From: an uncultured Clostridia bacterium
GTDB lineage: Bacteria; Bacillota; Clostridia; Christensenellales; UBA1242
DNA: 64,000 bases
Direction: 5' to 3'
NCBI GenBank assembly: GCA_947627545.1
Contig: CANQWK010000004.1
Coordinates: forward strand, 20,818 to 84,817
The notes under the pieces: generated by a model
Database searches by the model: none
What the model was told of the DNA's origin: nothing
Seen by the model: only the letters and a program-made list of their open reading frames with translations
In this document: in pieces, positions 53,022-61,847 of the stretch
Layout: every line of letters starts with the position of its first letter
Position numbering within the stretch: position 1 is the stretch's first letter
Program-made: the position numbers and the translations under genes

Positions 53022-54256
53022 AATATTTAATTAATCAAAAAAAGCAGAAAAAGCAGAACAAATCTAGCAAAATAACTATTATTGCAATGGTTATTTTAAT
53101 TTTTATTTTAAGCACAATTTCGCCATTGCAAGCATTTTGTGCTAGCGAAACTCCAACAAATTTAAGCGAAGATTTAAATAAATCGGTTATAGAAGAATTA
53201 AAGGAAATTGATTTTTCTGGCTTTAATGAAACAATTGCAGAATTTAAACAAAACGATACAAATTTTTTTTCAATAGATAATGTAAAAAGCAAGGTATATT
53301 CAATAATTTCAGGTGAAAATGCTATTAACTATACTTCATTTTTTGCAAGTATTTTTTCAATTATAATAGATATAATTTTAAAATATTTGCCAATGCTGTC
53401 GCTAATAATTGGCATAGGCGTTATTAGTAATTTGTTAGGCGGAATAAAAAGTAAGTTTAATGAAAAATCAACGTCTAACTTAATCCATTTAGTGTGTTTC
53501 TTGGCAGTTGTGGTTTTAACAATAACTATGATAACAAATCTTTCATCTCAGGCAGGCAAAGCAATATCAAACATGGTGGGGCAGATGAACATTTTGTTTC
53601 CTATTTTGCTAACATTAATGGTTGGCATTGGAGCAACCGCATCCGTAGGAGTTTATCAGCCAATTGTGGCAATTATTTCCACTTATATTGCCGATTTCTT
53701 TAATTTCTTTATTTTGCCTTTGTTTTTAGCTAGTTTTGTTTTTAACATAATAAATAACCTTTCCGATAGCATAAAATTAGATAAATTTAACTCGTTTATA
53801 TCAAGCCTTTTTAAATGGTGTGTTGGGCTTGTGTTCACTTTGTTTTTTGCAATAATGACAATTCAAGGTATATCTGCTGGCAGTTTTGATAGCCTTAGCA
53901 TTCGCACAACAAAATATACAATAAAAAGTTATATTCCAATAATGGGCGGTTATTTAAGCGAAGGTATGGACCTTATTTTAGCAAGTTCTATTTTAATTAA
54001 AAATGCAGTGGGCTTAGTTGGAATTTTAATTATAGTTAGCAGCATAATTTCGCCATTATTTGAAATTGTTGTGTTTAGCCTTTTATTAAAATTGGTATCT
54101 GCAATTTTGCAACCATTAGGAAACAATAAAACATCTAATTTCTTAATGTCAACTTCTAAATCAATTGTTATGTTATCAACTTGCATAATTGCGGTTGGAT
54201 TTATGTATTTAATTTCAATAGGTTTGGTTATGACAACCTCTAATATGGTGATGTAA
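53018..54256 (+). CDS. spoIIIAE: Stage III sporulation protein AE
   Basis: 412-residue polytopic membrane protein of the SpoIIIA channel. Seen: N-terminal basic region with a signal-anchor-like helix (IIAMVILIFILSTISPLQAFC), a soluble stretch with SGFNETIAEFKQND, then about seven membrane helices and the GSFDSLSIRTTKY-type motif near 290. The B. subtilis order is followed. Overlaps spoIIIAF by one base. Confidence 0.92.
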   Translation: MKYLINQKKQKKQNKSSKITIIAMVILIFILSTISPLQAFCASETPTNLSEDLNKSVIEELKEIDFSGFNETIAEFKQNDTNFFSIDNVKSKVYSIISGENAINYTSFFASIFSIIIDIILKYLPMLSLIIGIGVISNLLGGIKSKFNEKSTSNLIHLVCFLAVVVLTITMITNLSSQAGKAISNMVGQMNILFPILLTLMVGIGATASVGVYQPIVAIISTYIADFFNFFILPLFLASFVFNIINNLSDSIKLDKFNSFISSLFKWCVGLVFTLFFAIMTIQGISAGSFDSLSIRTTKYTIKSYIPIMGGYLSEGMDLILASSILIKNAVGLVGILIIVSSIISPLFEIVVFSLLLKLVSAILQPLGNNKTSNFLMSTSKSIVMLSTCIIAVGFMYLISIGLVMTTSNMVM

Positions 54257-54729
54257 TGGCAAGATATATTTTAAGCATTTTAGGCATAGTTGTTGCCGGC
54301 ATTTTTATAGATATAATTGTGCCTAATGGCAACATTAATAAATACATTAAAAGTATCTATTCTATTTTTGTTGTTGCCGTTTTAATAACGCCAATTGTAA
54401 AATTTATTTCTAAAAAAGACATTTACACTTTGCAATATGAAGATTATCAAATAAACGAAAAATTAATGAATTACATAAACAATCAAACAGTGAAAGGCAT
54501 GCAAGATAGAATTGTAAATAAACTTGAACAAGAAGGATTTTCAGGTATCGACATAAAAATTAATTTTTCGCTAAATAACAACGAAATAACTTTAAATTCT
54601 TGCGAAGTAAATTTAAAAAATTTATCAATATCTGCGGACAAGCAGAATATAAATAAATATGAATTCATTAGTGGTGTTATTAAGGAGAACACAAATTTGG
54701 CAGATGAGGTGATACTGTTCTATGAATGA
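54256..54729 (+). CDS. spoIIIAF: Stage III sporulation protein AF
   Basis: 157 residues: two N-terminal membrane helices (ILSILGIVVAGIFIDIIVP; IYSIFVVAVLITPIVKFI) and an extracytoplasmic domain similar to the ring-building motif of secretion systems. Overlaps spoIIIAG by 8 nt (ATGAATGA). Stop is TGA. Confidence 0.9.
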   Translation: MARYILSILGIVVAGIFIDIIVPNGNINKYIKSIYSIFVVAVLITPIVKFISKKDIYTLQYEDYQINEKLMNYINNQTVKGMQDRIVNKLEQEGFSGIDIKINFSLNNNEITLNSCEVNLKNLSISADKQNINKYEFISGVIKENTNLADEVILFYE

Positions 54730-55171
54730 AAAAAAAACAGGCTTTAAATGGCTGGAAAAACTAAAAAAGGTTAAGCATATCGAAATTTATGTTGCAATAA
54801 TTTTTGTGGTTATAATATTGCTAATTTATATGTCAAATTTTAGTTCAAAATCTAGCAATAAAACCACGAACAAAACCATTTCTAGCGACCAATCAATTGC
54901 CGCATACATTGAGAATATGGAAAATAGCCTAGAAGAAATTTTAACAAACATAGGAGGTGTTTCAAATGTGAAAGTTATGATAACCTTAGATATGGCTAAG
55001 GCAGATGTAAGCGATTCTCAAATAACTTTAAACTCATTTCCGCCAATTAAAGGAATTATTGTTACAGCAAAAGGAGTTTCTAGCTTAGCAAACAAGCAAA
55101 AAGTTTTGCAAGCAATAGAAGCAGTATTAGACATCACAAATGGAAACATCGAAATTTTGTCAAGTGATTAG
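54722..55171 (+). CDS. spoIIIAG: Stage III sporulation protein AG
   Basis: 149-residue single-pass protein. Seen: membrane helix at about 22-38, disordered Ser/Thr/Asn stretch, and a ring-building domain with IENMENSLEEILTNIGGVSNVKVMIT-like order (parts LEEILTNIGGV, VKVMITL) and GIIVTAKGV. SpoIIIAG forms the large ring of the feeding tube. Shorter than B. subtilis SpoIIIAG (about 229). Confidence 0.92.
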   Translation: MNEKKTGFKWLEKLKKVKHIEIYVAIIFVVIILLIYMSNFSSKSSNKTTNKTISSDQSIAAYIENMENSLEEILTNIGGVSNVKVMITLDMAKADVSDSQITLNSFPPIKGIIVTAKGVSSLANKQKVLQAIEAVLDITNGNIEILSSD

Positions 55172-55179
55172 GAGGTTAT

Positions 55180-55668
55180 ATGAAAAACTTGTCTAAAAGA
55201 AAAAAAATAATTATTTTATCAGTCATGATAGCATTGTTGTTAGTTACAGGTTATGTTAATGTTGCATTAAACAGCTCACTTTCTGCAAATGCTAATTCTG
55301 TACAAACATCGGCCACATCTGCAAATTTTTACACTACATATAGGGCAGAACGTCAAAACACACGCACACAAGAAATTCAGTTTTACGATTCAATTTTAGC
55401 AAGTGCATCGGCAAGCAGCGAATCAAAGGTTGAGGCAGAGGCAAACAAATTGGCTTTAATTGCTCAAATTGAAAAAGAACTTGTAACCGAAGGCATGATT
55501 AAAGGCAAAGGTTTTGAAGACGCAATAATAACAACATCAAGCGCAAATGTTAATGTTTTTGTAAAGTCGGCAGAGTTAAACGAATTAGAAGTTGCTCAAA
55601 TTGCATCAATAGTTATGTCACAATTAAATGTTGAATTAGATAAAATTATTATAATACCGTCAGAATAA
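55180..55668 (+). CDS. spoIIIAH: Stage III sporulation protein AH
   Basis: 162-residue single-pass protein that pairs with forespore SpoIIQ. Seen: basic N-terminus, membrane helix VMIALLLVTGYVNVAL near 15-31, then a linker and RAERQNTRTQEIQFYDSILAS, and a C-terminal ring-building motif. AGGAGG site. Ends the spoIIIA operon. spoIIQ is not in this window. Confidence 0.92.
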   Translation: MKNLSKRKKIIILSVMIALLLVTGYVNVALNSSLSANANSVQTSATSANFYTTYRAERQNTRTQEIQFYDSILASASASSESKVEAEANKLALIAQIEKELVTEGMIKGKGFEDAIITTSSANVNVFVKSAELNELEVAQIASIVMSQLNVELDKIIIIPSE

Positions 55669-55697
55669 TTGCTAAATAAAAATATTTGTGTTATAAT
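55669..55697 (+). promoter_or_regulatory. Promoter of yqhY
   Basis: TTGCTA at 55669-55674, 17-nt spacer, TATAAT at 55692-55697; the start near 55704 leaves a leader of about 9 nt with GAGG. Confidence 0.7.
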
Positions 55698-55712
55698 ATA
55701 GGCGAGGTTTAT

Positions 55713-56069
55713 ATGGCACAATTTAAACATAATGGAGAAAATAACACATATATTAATAAAACAATGGTGGTTTCTATTGTTAGTTTAGCTACAAAAGAAA
55801 TAGACGGAGTACTAGACGTTTATCAGCCCAAAAGGTTAACATTTAAACGCTTATTCAATAGAAATGTTGGCAAAGGCGTAAAAGTAAAATATACCGATTT
55901 AGGCGTTGTTATAGACATTTATGTTGAGGTTTCTGTTAATGCCGAAGTTAGCGACTTAGTTTATAGAATTCAACAAAATGTAAAAAACAGCATAGCATCG
56001 GTTTTGCCAATAAAAATAAAAGCCATTAATGTTCATATAATGGACGCTGCTATTAAAGATTCTCTCTAA
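55713..56069 (+). CDS. yqhY: Asp23/Gls24 family protein YqhY
   Basis: 118-residue Asp23-family protein, in B. subtilis linked to envelope or fatty-acid homeostasis next to accBC. Seen: NKTMVVSIVSLATKEIDGVLDVY, then VKVKYTDLGVVIDIYVEVSVN, and VHIMD. The ATG at 55713 follows GGCGAGG; a TTG at 55686 would be inside the -10 box. accBC, the usual upstream genes, are missing. nusB follows. Confidence 0.9.
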   Translation: MAQFKHNGENNTYINKTMVVSIVSLATKEIDGVLDVYQPKRLTFKRLFNRNVGKGVKVKYTDLGVVIDIYVEVSVNAEVSDLVYRIQQNVKNSIASVLPIKIKAINVHIMDAAIKDSL

Positions 56070-56085
56070 AATAGAGAGAGTTTTT
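56061..56085 (+). terminator. Terminator of yqhY
   Basis: CTCTCTA and TAGAGAG pair across AAA, followed by TTTTT; the stop codon lies within the hairpin. Confidence 0.8.
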
Positions 56086-56111
56086 GCATTTAAACTAGCA
56101 TAGGAGATATT

Positions 56112-56489
56112 ATGAAACGAACAGAATCGAGAGAACTAGCTTTTAAAACTATATATTCAAAGTTTTTTAATTCCGCAGCTACAACAGAAGATATTTTTGA
56201 AAATGCCGATGCTCAAAATTTAGAATTTGTAAAAAAAATTTTAAATAATTTTGCCGCTCATTATACTGAAATTAACGAATGTATAACAAGTCATTTAAAA
56301 AATTACACGTTAGACAGGCTTAACAAAATAGATTTAGCAATAATTGTTGTTGCTGTAATTGAGCTAAATTATATAAAGGAAAATCCAAAAGAAGTTGTTA
56401 TAAATGAAGCCGTTGAATTAGCGAAAAAATATTCAACTGAAAAAAGCCACAAATTTATAAATGGACTTTTAGCCGACATTATCAAATAA
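56112..56489 (+). CDS. nusB: Transcription antitermination factor NusB
   Basis: Binds boxA with S10 in rRNA antitermination. Seen: RTESRELAFKTIYSKF at the start, LNKIDLAIIVVAVIELNY, NEAVELAKKYSTEKSHKFINGLL (parts EAVELAKKYS, KFINGLLA). 125 residues. TAGGAG site. One-base overlap with xseA. Confidence 0.95.
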   Translation: MKRTESRELAFKTIYSKFFNSAATTEDIFENADAQNLEFVKKILNNFAAHYTEINECITSHLKNYTLDRLNKIDLAIIVVAVIELNYIKENPKEVVINEAVELAKKYSTEKSHKFINGLLADIIK

Positions 56490-57667
56490 TGAAAGTTTAT
56501 ACTGTTTCAACCATAAATAGAATAATTCAAAACATTATAGACAATGAGGTTATGTTTGAAGATATTATAGTAACCGGAGAATTGTCTAGTTTTTCAGTAA
56601 CTCGCAACATAGCATATTTCACCTTAAAAGAAAATGATTGTTTGCTATCATGCGTTCAATTTAAATCGAAACAGAACTTTAATGTTGGCGATATGGTTGA
56701 AGTTAGAGGAAACATTAAATATTATTCAAAAGGTGGCAAACTAAGCCTTAATGCCTTATCTATAAAACTTTGCGGACAAGGAGAACTATATCAGCAATTT
56801 TTACAACTTAAATCAAAATTGCAACTAGAAGGCCTTTTTGATGAAAGCCACAAAATTCCAATTCCTCGTTTTATTAATTCAATAGGCGTTGTAACAAGCG
56901 AAACTGGTGCGGTACTACAAGATATAAAAAATGTAACAAGCAGACGAAATCCTAACTTAGAAATATATGTTTATGATGCACAAGTGCAGGGAAGAACAGC
57001 CGTTCAAGATATAATTCAAGGAATAACATACTTTGATAATTTAACCGATGTTGACGTAATTATAGTTGCAAGAGGTGGCGGCAGTTTAGAAGATTTGTCT
57101 GCATTTAATGATGAAGAATTAGCGCGTATAGCTTATATTTGCAACAAACCGATTATAAGTGCAGTAGGGCATGAAACCGATTTTAGCATATTAGATTTTG
57201 TTGCAGATTTGCGAGCGCCAACACCAAGTGCAGCCGCCGAACTTGTTACCTTTGATTGTTTAGAATTAAAACGTTACATTAAAGAACTTCAAAGCAACAT
57301 AACAACAAACTTAAACAATTTTGTTACCGACTTATCTAACAATGTTAATATGTCAATTTTATCAATAGAAAAGGACTTAACTAACATTATAAATGATGAA
57401 AGTTTATATATAACAAATTTAATAAATTCTATTGAACAAAACACTCAAACAAAATTAGACGATACAAAATACAGTGTAAATATTGCATTGAATACACTAG
57501 AAAAGCTAAATCCTATAAAATTATTAAAAAGCGGATATTCTTACGCAACAATAAACAATGAACCTATTAATTACAAAAATGTATCAGTTGGAGATAGCAT
57601 AAAAATAATTTCAAAAGATGTATCATTAACAGCAGAAATTAAAAGTAAGGAGAAATTTAAATGTTAG
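56489..57667 (+). CDS. xseA: Exodeoxyribonuclease VII large subunit
   Basis: Processive single-strand DNA exonuclease. Seen: N-terminal OB domain (VTGELSSFSVTRNIAYFTLKE), then GVVTSETGAVLQDI near 132, VARGGGSLEDLSAFNDE near 193-209, SAVGHETDFSILDFVADLRAPTPSAAAEL (parts SAVGHETDF, RAPTPSAAAE), and a coiled coil. 392 residues, normal. Overlaps xseB by 7 nt. Confidence 0.96.
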   Translation: MKVYTVSTINRIIQNIIDNEVMFEDIIVTGELSSFSVTRNIAYFTLKENDCLLSCVQFKSKQNFNVGDMVEVRGNIKYYSKGGKLSLNALSIKLCGQGELYQQFLQLKSKLQLEGLFDESHKIPIPRFINSIGVVTSETGAVLQDIKNVTSRRNPNLEIYVYDAQVQGRTAVQDIIQGITYFDNLTDVDVIIVARGGGSLEDLSAFNDEELARIAYICNKPIISAVGHETDFSILDFVADLRAPTPSAAAELVTFDCLELKRYIKELQSNITTNLNNFVTDLSNNVNMSILSIEKDLTNIINDESLYITNLINSIEQNTQTKLDDTKYSVNIALNTLEKLNPIKLLKSGYSYATINNEPINYKNVSVGDSIKIISKDVSLTAEIKSKEKFKC

Positions 57668-57864
57668 AACAGGACATTAAAAGATTAGAAGAAATTGCAA
57701 AAATTATAGAGCAAGGCACAAGTTTAGACGAAAGTTTAAAACTTTATGAAGAGGGCTGTAAACTTGCAAAAAAATGTTTAAATGAATTAGAAAAAGCAAA
57801 AGGCAAAATTGTAATGGTAAAAAAAGAATTTAACAAAAAATCAACGGAGGATAAAGATGAATAA
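57661..57864 (+). CDS. xseB: Exodeoxyribonuclease VII small subunit
   Basis: 67-residue helical partner of XseA. Seen: RLEEIAKIIEQGTSLDESLKLYEEG, GCKLAKKCLNELEKAKGKI, the XseB signature. AAGGAG site within xseA. Overlaps proS by 8 nt; ispA and dxs, the usual next genes, are absent. Confidence 0.95.
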   Translation: MLEQDIKRLEEIAKIIEQGTSLDESLKLYEEGCKLAKKCLNELEKAKGKIVMVKKEFNKKSTEDKDE

Positions 57865-59281
57865 AGATTTTGTTAGTGAAATTACCGATATTAATAAAGA
57901 TTTTCCGCAGTGGTACACCGATGTTGTGCTTAAAACTGAAATGGTAGATTACGGCCCAGTTAAAGGTACAATGGTAATTCGCCCTTATGGATACGCAATA
58001 TGGGAGAACATTCAGCATTATTTAGACGCCGAATTTAAAAAACAAGGCGTTCAAAATGCTTATTTTCCTATGTTTATTCCAGAAAGTTTTTTAAAGCGAG
58101 AGGCAGAACATGTTGAAGGTTTTGCTCCCGAAGTTGCCGTTGTAACTTTCGCAGGCGGACAAGAATTAGCCGAAAAATTAATAGTACGACCAACAAGTGA
58201 GACAATAATAGGCGAAATGTTTTCAAAATGGATAAAATCTTATAGAGATTTGCCATACAAAATAAATCAATGGTGTAATGTTGTTAGGTGGGAAAAAACC
58301 ACCCGTCCTTTTTTACGTACAAGCGAATTTTTATGGCAAGAAGGGCATACTGTTCAAGCGTCAATTGAAGATGCAAATAAAGATGCACTAACAATGTTAG
58401 ACGTTTATTCAAATTGTTTAAAAAACTTGCTAGCAATACCAACACTAACCGGCAAAAAAACCGAAAACGAAAAATTTGCTGGTGCTGTTGCAACCTATTC
58501 AATGGAAGCAATTATGAAGGACGGAAAATGTTTGCAGGCAGGCACAACTCACAATTTAGGTCAAAATTTTGCCAAAGCAAGTAACATAAAATTCTTAAAT
58601 CAAAATGAAAAACTAGAATATGCTTATACTTCAAGTTGGGGCGTTTCAACACGTTTAATTGGTGCGTTGGTTATGGTTCATGGAGATGAACGCGGCTTAC
58701 GTTTGCCTCCAAAGGTTGCTCCAATCCAAGTAGTTTTAATTCCAATTGCAAGCAAAAAAGAGGGCGTACTAGAAAAATGCAACGAAGTTAAAACTTTATT
58801 AGAAAATCATGGTATTAGGGTAAAATTAGACGATTCAAACAACACTCCTGGCTGGAAATTTAATGAATATGAAATGCGTGGTGTTCCTCTTCGCTTAGAA
58901 ATTGGTCCAAGAGATATAGAAAATGGGCTAGCAACCGCCGTTAGAAGAGATACTCATGAAAAATTGCAATTAAACTTAAACAATTTGCCAAATGAAGTTG
59001 AAAAAACGCTTAATTTAATACAAAATAACATGTATAAACAAGCAGAAATTAACCTTAAAAATTCAATTGTTGAAACAGATAATTTTGATGAAATGGTGAA
59101 TGAAATTAACTCTGGCAAAGTTGCTTTAACATATCATTGCGGCAACAGCAACTGTGAAACCGAAATAAAAAACAAAACCACAATAAAAACTCGTGTTATT
59201 ATTGCAGATGACAATAAACACACTTGCATCTATTGTGGTAAACCAAGTAAATATAAACTATATTTTGGTAAACAATATTAA
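57857..59281 (+). CDS. proS: Prolyl-tRNA synthetase, archaeal/eukaryotic type (class IIa)
   Basis: Charges tRNA-Pro. Seen: FPQWYTDVVLKTEMVDYGPVKGTMVIRPYG (parts FPQWY, YGPVKG), motif 2 RWEKTTRPFLRTSEFLWQEGHT (parts RWEKTTRPFLR, WQEGHT), VHGDERGLRLPPKVAP motif 3, and a C-terminal zinc-type domain (CGNSNCETE, CIYCGKP). 474 residues without an editing insertion: the short, archaeal-like ProRS used by many Clostridia. GGAGG site in xseB. Confidence 0.96.
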   Translation: MNKDFVSEITDINKDFPQWYTDVVLKTEMVDYGPVKGTMVIRPYGYAIWENIQHYLDAEFKKQGVQNAYFPMFIPESFLKREAEHVEGFAPEVAVVTFAGGQELAEKLIVRPTSETIIGEMFSKWIKSYRDLPYKINQWCNVVRWEKTTRPFLRTSEFLWQEGHTVQASIEDANKDALTMLDVYSNCLKNLLAIPTLTGKKTENEKFAGAVATYSMEAIMKDGKCLQAGTTHNLGQNFAKASNIKFLNQNEKLEYAYTSSWGVSTRLIGALVMVHGDERGLRLPPKVAPIQVVLIPIASKKEGVLEKCNEVKTLLENHGIRVKLDDSNNTPGWKFNEYEMRGVPLRLEIGPRDIENGLATAVRRDTHEKLQLNLNNLPNEVEKTLNLIQNNMYKQAEINLKNSIVETDNFDEMVNEINSGKVALTYHCGNSNCETEIKNKTTIKTRVIIADDNKHTCIYCGKPSKYKLYFGKQY

Positions 59282-59288
59282 AAATTCA

Positions 59289-59319
59289 ACAAATTTAGGC
59301 AAATTTGTAATAATTTTTT
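59289..59319 (+). terminator. AT-rich terminator after proS
   Basis: ACAAATTT (59289-59296) and AAATTTGT (59301-59308) pair across AGGC, followed by AATAATTTTTT. Confidence 0.6.
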
Positions 59320-59387
59320 AAATATCTATTTACAAATAATTAAAAATTTGTTAATCTTAATATGTATTTTTTCATATTTTAATATAA

Positions 59388-60062
59388 ATGAATTGGATAA
59401 AACGATACCGCAGCATTCCTGAAAGGAAAAAAATAATATGGTACGGCAAGTTGGCGTTTATAAAAAACTTGTTTTATTTTTCATTTAAAATAACGGTAGG
59501 AATTTATTATAAATCTTGGTTTTTGGTTGCCATAGCAATTTATTCGCTTTTTATAGGATATGTAAAAAACAACTGTTCACGTGGGTTAGATTATAACAAA
59601 GAAAATGTGCGAGAAATTAACACATATATTCGTGGTGGTGTAGTGTTAGCCCTTTCAAGTATATTTTATATAATATATTCAATTATTCAAATGTTTTATC
59701 CGTCTAGTGCAAATTATAATATGATAATTGCAATAGCAATTGCCGCCTTTGCAACATATAGCATTGCAATGTCTATTTATGGAGTTGTTAAAACAAAAGG
59801 CAAAACAATGCTAATTAAAGAATATAAATTAACCAATTTTGCAACTGCCTTTAACAATATTGTGCTTGCACAAATTGCTATTTTCTCGTTCACAACAACA
59901 GATAATATGGCTATTTATAACGGAGCAATAGGCATTGCAGTTGGTTTAATTGTTACAATAATTGGCGTTTATTTAATTGCAGACGGCATAATAAAAAAGC
60001 GTAAATATTATCAACTTTTAAAACAATATCCCGACTTCTTTAAATATATTCCAGATAAATAA
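59388..60062 (+). CDS. Hypothetical multi-pass membrane protein
   Basis: 224 residues with about six hydrophobic segments (near 25-45, 50-65, 85-105, 115-135, 155-175, 180-200), basic N- and C-termini and no signal peptide. The layout resembles small permease-like proteins, but no family motif is seen. There is no ribosome binding site; a weak promoter (TTAATC 59351-59356, TATTTT 59375-59380) ends 7 nt before the ATG, so it may be leaderless. The tRNA-Glu gene follows on the other strand. Confidence 0.72.
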   Translation: MNWIKRYRSIPERKKIIWYGKLAFIKNLFYFSFKITVGIYYKSWFLVAIAIYSLFIGYVKNNCSRGLDYNKENVREINTYIRGGVVLALSSIFYIIYSIIQMFYPSSANYNMIIAIAIAAFATYSIAMSIYGVVKTKGKTMLIKEYKLTNFATAFNNIVLAQIAIFSFTTTDNMAIYNGAIGIAVGLIVTIIGVYLIADGIIKKRKYYQLLKQYPDFFKYIPDK

Positions 60063-60124
60063 GATATTAAAAAATTCTTAATCGTATATTTGACTAATTT
60101 AATTTTTAATTATAACTTTTAAAT

Positions 60125-60152
60125 AAAAAGGCTTAAACAAATTGTTTAAACC
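60125..60152 (-). terminator. Terminator of tRNA-Glu
   Basis: Read on the minus strand: GGTTTAAACAA and TTGTTTAAGCC form an 11-bp stem with one G-U pair and a single-nucleotide-level loop, followed by TTTTTATTT. On the plus strand the G-U becomes C-A, so it is directional. Confidence 0.75.
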
Positions 60153-60167
60153 TTTAAAATTTTTAAT

Positions 60168-60242
60168 TGGTAGCCCTATGGGGAATCGAACCCCAGTCCC
60201 AACCGTGAGAGGGTCGTGTCCTAACCGCTAGACTATAGAGCC
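60168..60242 (-). tRNA. tRNA-Glu, anticodon CTC
   Basis: Reverse complement folds as a full cloverleaf: acceptor GGCTCTA/TAGGGCT (with G-U pairs), D stem GTCT/GGAC, anticodon stem CGACC/GGTTG with loop CTCTCAC (anticodon CTC, reading GAG), T stem TGGGG/CCCCA with TTCGATT loop, and an encoded CCA end. The gene is single, not in a tRNA cluster. Confidence 0.93.
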
Positions 60243-60250
60243 ATAATGTT

Positions 60251-60279
60251 ATATTATCATAATTCTTTGTTAAATTCAA
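60251..60279 (-). promoter_or_regulatory. Promoter of tRNA-Glu
   Basis: On the minus strand TTGAAT (60274-60279), 17-nt spacer, TAATAT (60251-60256), 8 nt before the tRNA. Confidence 0.65.
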
Positions 60280-60308
60280 TAGTTTTTACTTAATTTCTTT
60301 GAAAAATG

Positions 60309-60317
60309 TGCTATAAT
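60309..60317 (+). promoter_or_regulatory. Extended -10 of comEC, leaderless geometry
   Basis: TGC-TATAAT at 60309-60317 is a good extended -10; a -35 is poor. Only 7 nt separate it from the ATG at 60325 and there is no ribosome binding site. Confidence 0.65.
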
Positions 60318-60324
60318 TTTACAA

Positions 60325-61839
60325 ATGAAATCAAGATGGTTTAATTTTCGCCCACTATGTGTTGTTTTCGTTTTCCTTTTGTTAGGAAGCCTTTTTGCTT
60401 TCTATATTTCCAAAACATTGGCAATAACCATAATTGTTTCACTAATTTTTGTTGGATTAATTCTATTTACCGCCATAACAAGAAAGAAAATTATTTATGC
60501 CATTTTGCCAATTATTGCGTTTTGTTTAGGTTTAGGCCTTTATAATTTATCCGTTCATAATTTTAACAAAACCACATTAGAAACTCCGTCAATTATTGAG
60601 GCTAGAATTTATAACATGAAAAGGGCAGAAGACAACAGTTTGGCAGTTTCTGCCGACAGCGTTAAATTTGACAATAAAAAAGTAAACACAAACCTTTCAA
60701 TTTATATTTATGATAACAGCGAACTATTTGAAAATTTACAAATTGGTAGCGTAATAAAATTTACACCTACAAATTTATATAAAAGCGATTTATTTTACAA
60801 TGAAATACCTAATTCTACAAGATATAGCGAAAATTTAAAATACACAGCAATTGCTAATATAGAAAATTTAACTTATTTAAAAACAGATAAAACATTTGCC
60901 GAAACAATAAAATCATACATAAAAAATAACTTAGGCAAAGGGTTGACAAATGAAAATGTAGAAATTGCATATTCCGCTTTATTTGGAGAAAAAGAGATGC
61001 TGCCAGAAGGTCAATATAATGCTTTTCAACTTTCTGGTGTGGCACATATACTAGCGGTTTCTGGCTTACACGTAAGCATAATTGTTGCAATTTTATACAA
61101 ATTGTTAGACTTGCTAAAAATAAAACGCTGGTGGAAAGTGGTTCTAGTTTTCATTGCAATTTTGTTTTATGCCTATGTTTGTAATTTTTCATATTCAGTA
61201 ATTAGGGCAGGAATAATGAGTTTGTTAATGTTAATTGCACCGCTGGTATATAGAGAGTATGACAGCCTGGCAGCGTTATCATTTGCCGGAATTGTAATTT
61301 ATTTAATTAATCCGCTTTGCGTATTTGATATTAGTTTTCTTATGAGTTTTGCTTGCTCAATAGGAATAATTATGCTATATAAACCAATAAAATCCGCACT
61401 AAACCACACAAAAATGCCTGCTTGGTTAGTGAATAGTTTAGCCCTTTCTTTGTCAGTTGAAATCTCTCTTTTGTTCATAATGGCATTCTTCTTTAAAAGG
61501 TTTAATTTAATAGCAATAGTGTCTAATATTGTTATAATTCCGCTTTTTACAATTGCTTTTGCTGTAATTTTTGTATGTGCAATGTTATCGCTTATCATGC
61601 CTTTTATTGCTCATGCTTTAGTTATAATAAATCCTTTGCTTAATTTAATAAGTGTAATTGCAATTATGTTTGCAAACACGCCAATTTCAAACTTTTCAAC
61701 AATTCACATGAATTATATAAGCATTATGCTGTATTTTGTAGTTATATTTTTGCTAGGTAGAATTTGTATAGCAAAAAAAGAATATAAATGTGCATTATGC
61801 TTGCCAATAGTTGCAATTTTAATAATGATTATGATATAA
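60325..61839 (+). CDS. comEC: ComEC-type DNA uptake channel protein lacking the beta-lactamase domain
   Basis: Membrane channel for single-stranded DNA entry during transformation. Seen: two or three N-terminal helices, the DUF4131-like soluble part (about 85-205), and the competence domain with LSGVAHILAVSGLHVSIIVAIL near 235-256 (parts HILAVSGLHVS), then about eight helices with SLAALSFAGI and FMSFACSIGI. The protein stops at 504 residues right after the last helices; the C-terminal metallo-beta-lactamase-like domain of full ComEC (about 750-800 residues) is absent. holA follows, the usual order. Confidence 0.92.
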   Translation: MKSRWFNFRPLCVVFVFLLLGSLFAFYISKTLAITIIVSLIFVGLILFTAITRKKIIYAILPIIAFCLGLGLYNLSVHNFNKTTLETPSIIEARIYNMKRAEDNSLAVSADSVKFDNKKVNTNLSIYIYDNSELFENLQIGSVIKFTPTNLYKSDLFYNEIPNSTRYSENLKYTAIANIENLTYLKTDKTFAETIKSYIKNNLGKGLTNENVEIAYSALFGEKEMLPEGQYNAFQLSGVAHILAVSGLHVSIIVAILYKLLDLLKIKRWWKVVLVFIAILFYAYVCNFSYSVIRAGIMSLLMLIAPLVYREYDSLAALSFAGIVIYLINPLCVFDISFLMSFACSIGIIMLYKPIKSALNHTKMPAWLVNSLALSLSVEISLLFIMAFFFKRFNLIAIVSNIVIIPLFTIAFAVIFVCAMLSLIMPFIAHALVIINPLLNLISVIAIMFANTPISNFSTIHMNYISIMLYFVVIFLLGRICIAKKEYKCALCLPIVAILIMIMI

Positions 61840-61840
61840 T
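61811..61840 (+). promoter_or_regulatory. Promoter of holA inside the end of comEC, leaderless geometry
   Basis: TTGCAA (61811-61816), 18-nt spacer, extended TGA-TATAAT (61835-61840), 7 nt before the ATG at 61848; the box overlaps the comEC stop codon. No ribosome binding site. Confidence 0.65.
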
Positions 61841-61847
61841 ATAAACA

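Noticed and set aside
53494-53703. 69-residue plus-strand frame within spoIIIAE
   Set aside because: It is out of frame within a well-supported membrane protein gene, without start signals.
51906-54729. TGA read as tryptophan (Mycoplasma-like code), suggested by the AT-rich composition
   Set aside because: TGA ends spoIIIAA, spoIIIAF and infB at the expected places, and TGG codes tryptophan throughout.
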